Assembly (NCBI GenBank): GCA_002499405.1
Contig: DALH01000031.1
Span: 1-6,247 of the forward strand
DNA length: 6,247 nt
Direction: 5' to 3'
Origin: Candidatus Micrarchaeota archaeon UBA95
Lineage (GTDB): Archaea; Micrarchaeota; Micrarchaeia; Norongarragalinales; Norongarragalinaceae
A program made the translations under genes and the position numbers. This document shows, piece after piece, positions 5,535 to 6,247 of the stretch (positions are counted from its first letter, which is position 1; every line of letters starts with the position of its first letter). The notes under the pieces were generated by a model that was given only the letters and a program-made list of their open reading frames with translations, did not search any database and had not been told where the DNA came from.

Positions 5535-6172
5535 CAGCAAACGCTTAATTCCTGGCGGGAAGCGAATCCCTCGAACGCCTCGCCGTTGACGACGACCGCG
5601 GGCACGCCCGTCACGCCGTACTGGTTGCGCAACGCGTTAACCACGCCCAAATCCATGTCCACGGGCAACGCGAAGACCCACGCCTTGTCCGGGCAGTCCG
5701 CCTTCACGGCGTTGAGTTCGGCGGCCTGTAGCGCGCATTCGGCGCACTCCGAGTTCTCAGGGTAAAAATAGAGTATGGTGGTGATCGGCGAACCGCAATA
5801 CTCGTTGTAGTTTTGGACGTGCATCCAGAATTCGGCGTTGAACAACGCGTACTGCTTCTTGATTTTGTAAAACGAGGCGCCCAGTTTGTTTGCGTTCTGT
5901 AACGCCTCAAGGCGCTCGCCGAGCGCTCCAACGCGCCCCAATTGCGCGCGCAACTCCTCCTCGTAGTTCGCGCAAAACGAGGGCGAATCCTTGAACGACT
6001 GGAAATATAGCAACGAGACGCGGGCTTCGTCCGCCTGAATCTTCAAGTCCTCCAACTCGGCTTGCGCAACTGCGTACCGCGTCTGGTCCAGCCACCACCC
6101 CATTGCGAGCCCCAGCGAGAACACGATGAGCGTTGCAATGAATGCCTTCACGTAAACGTCGCGCGAAATCAT
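5534..6172 (-). CDS. Membrane-anchored thioredoxin-fold protein with CxxC
   Basis: A 212-aa protein. Residues 10-27 form one membrane span after a short basic N-terminus (R4, K9), so the rest should lie outside the membrane. Residues about 33-95 are charged and helical (AQAELEDLKIQADEARVSL; YEEELRAQLGRVGALGERLEAL), probably a coiled coil. A thioredoxin-like domain starts near 129 (SPITTILYFYP). Its CxxC is SECAEC, with Cys143 and Cys146. The cis-proline loop is TGVPAVVVNG with Pro191. Extra cysteines at 67, 126, 160 and the final residue 212 could form structural disulfides outside the cell. It may act as a thiol-disulfide exchanger for envelope proteins, but the active-site pair EC-AEC is not the classic WCGPC and no redox direction can be inferred. 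Its ATG overlaps the stop of the upstream gene (ATGA), implying coupled translation; a TATA-like box also lies about 27 nt upstream. Confidence 0.88.
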   Translation of the reverse strand: MISRDVYVKAFIATLIVFSLGLAMGWWLDQTRYAVAQAELEDLKIQADEARVSLLYFQSFKDSPSFCANYEEELRAQLGRVGALGERLEALQNANKLGASFYKIKKQYALFNAEFWMHVQNYNEYCGSPITTILYFYPENSECAECALQAAELNAVKADCPDKAWVFALPVDMDLGVVNALRNQYGVTGVPAVVVNGEAFEGFASRQELSVC

Positions 6173-6247
6173 TTCCTGCCCCTACGGTTCCAAGCATATA
6201 GTGCGGCGCCGGCCGCCAATGCAACCAACGCCAACGACAACTCCGGG
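6169..6247 (-). CDS. 3' end of a gene with a C-terminal membrane anchor (5' end outside window)
   Basis: The minus strand is open from the window edge to a TGA at 6169-6171 and encodes 25 residues: Pro-Glu-Leu-Ser, a hydrophobic run (LALVALAAGAALYAW) and a basic tail NRRGRK. This is the form of a C-terminal membrane anchor with a positive stop-transfer end. The Pro-Glu start, single span and Arg-rich tail also resemble the three-part C-terminal sorting signals (PGF-CTERM/PEF-CTERM type) recognised by archaeosortases. The body of the protein is not in view, so this cannot be decided. Its stop overlaps the start of the thioredoxin-fold gene by 4 nt (ATGA), the spacing typical of real adjacent genes in an operon. 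That is the main reason to accept so short a fragment. Confidence 0.7.
   Translation of the reverse strand, partial: PELSLALVALAAGAALYAWNRRGRK
6195..6201 (-). promoter_or_regulatory. TATA-like box before the thioredoxin-fold gene
   Basis: CTATATG on the minus strand is centred about 27 nt before the ATG at 6172. It lies within the coding end of the upstream gene (Leu-Tyr-Ala codons). It may give the thioredoxin-fold gene an internal leaderless promoter beside coupled translation from the upstream mRNA. Confidence 0.35.

Noticed and set aside
5526..5765. 79-aa plus-strand frame antisense to the thioredoxin-fold gene
   Set aside because: It begins inside the end of the 178-aa gene and covers the CxxC and cis-Pro coding region in antisense. 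Thr/Ser/Ala-rich composition with no motif.
6201..6217. GC-rich palindromic stretch (GGCGCC/GGCCGCC)
   Set aside because: It lies in Ala/Gly codons of a membrane segment, which naturally give GC-rich self-complementary sequence; no T-run or conserved arrangement follows.

Overview
The window looks archaeal. It carries a RIO1-type atypical kinase of the archaeal/eukaryotic ribosome-biogenesis family and a secreted, membrane-anchored S16 (Lon-fold) protease of the kind known mainly from archaea (COG1750-like). Gene starts generally lack a Shine-Dalgarno sequence but have an AT-rich TATA-like hexamer about 26-29 nt upstream of the start codon, the geometry of archaeal leaderless transcripts. Gene packing is very tight: all gaps are 4-39 nt and one junction overlaps by 4 nt. 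That suggests a streamlined genome, possibly a DPANN-type archaeon, but the sequence alone does not fix the lineage. No RNA gene, mobile element, CRISPR array or integrated element was seen, and no stretch over 40 nt lacks a gene.

Layout from left to right. (1) Plus strand, 4-2515: a membrane-anchored cupredoxin-fold protein with an apparently degraded copper site, a small 87-aa protein with a possible PH-like fold, and a 619-aa secreted, C-terminally anchored S16 protease with an intact Ser/Lys dyad and a SHOCT-like cytoplasmic tail. (2) Minus strand, 4212-2523: the RIO1 kinase, then a thioredoxin reductase 16 nt downstream, converging on the protease gene with only 7 nt between stop codons. 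(3) Plus strand, 4252-5529: a family 2 glycosyltransferase, divergent from the kinase across a 39-nt shared promoter region, then a 178-aa soluble helical protein of unknown function. (4) Minus strand, 6247-5534: the last 25 codons of a gene ending in a C-terminal membrane anchor, whose stop codon overlaps (ATGA) the start of a membrane-anchored thioredoxin-fold protein with a CxxC motif.

Cell-envelope proteins are prominent. The cupredoxin, the S16 protease, the anchored thioredoxin-like protein and the truncated C-terminal-anchor protein are all predicted to expose their main domain outside the membrane. Thioredoxin reductase supplies cytosolic thiol reduction, and the glycosyltransferase may build envelope glycans or protein-linked glycans. 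RIO1 is a housekeeping ribosome factor. The most useful regulatory observations are the repeated -27 TATA spacing, the interleaved divergent promoters at 4213-4251, and the oligo-T runs after every plus-strand gene. I found no clear new multi-gene system. The best candidates for something unusual are the PH-like/S16-protease pair and the ligand-poor cupredoxin.
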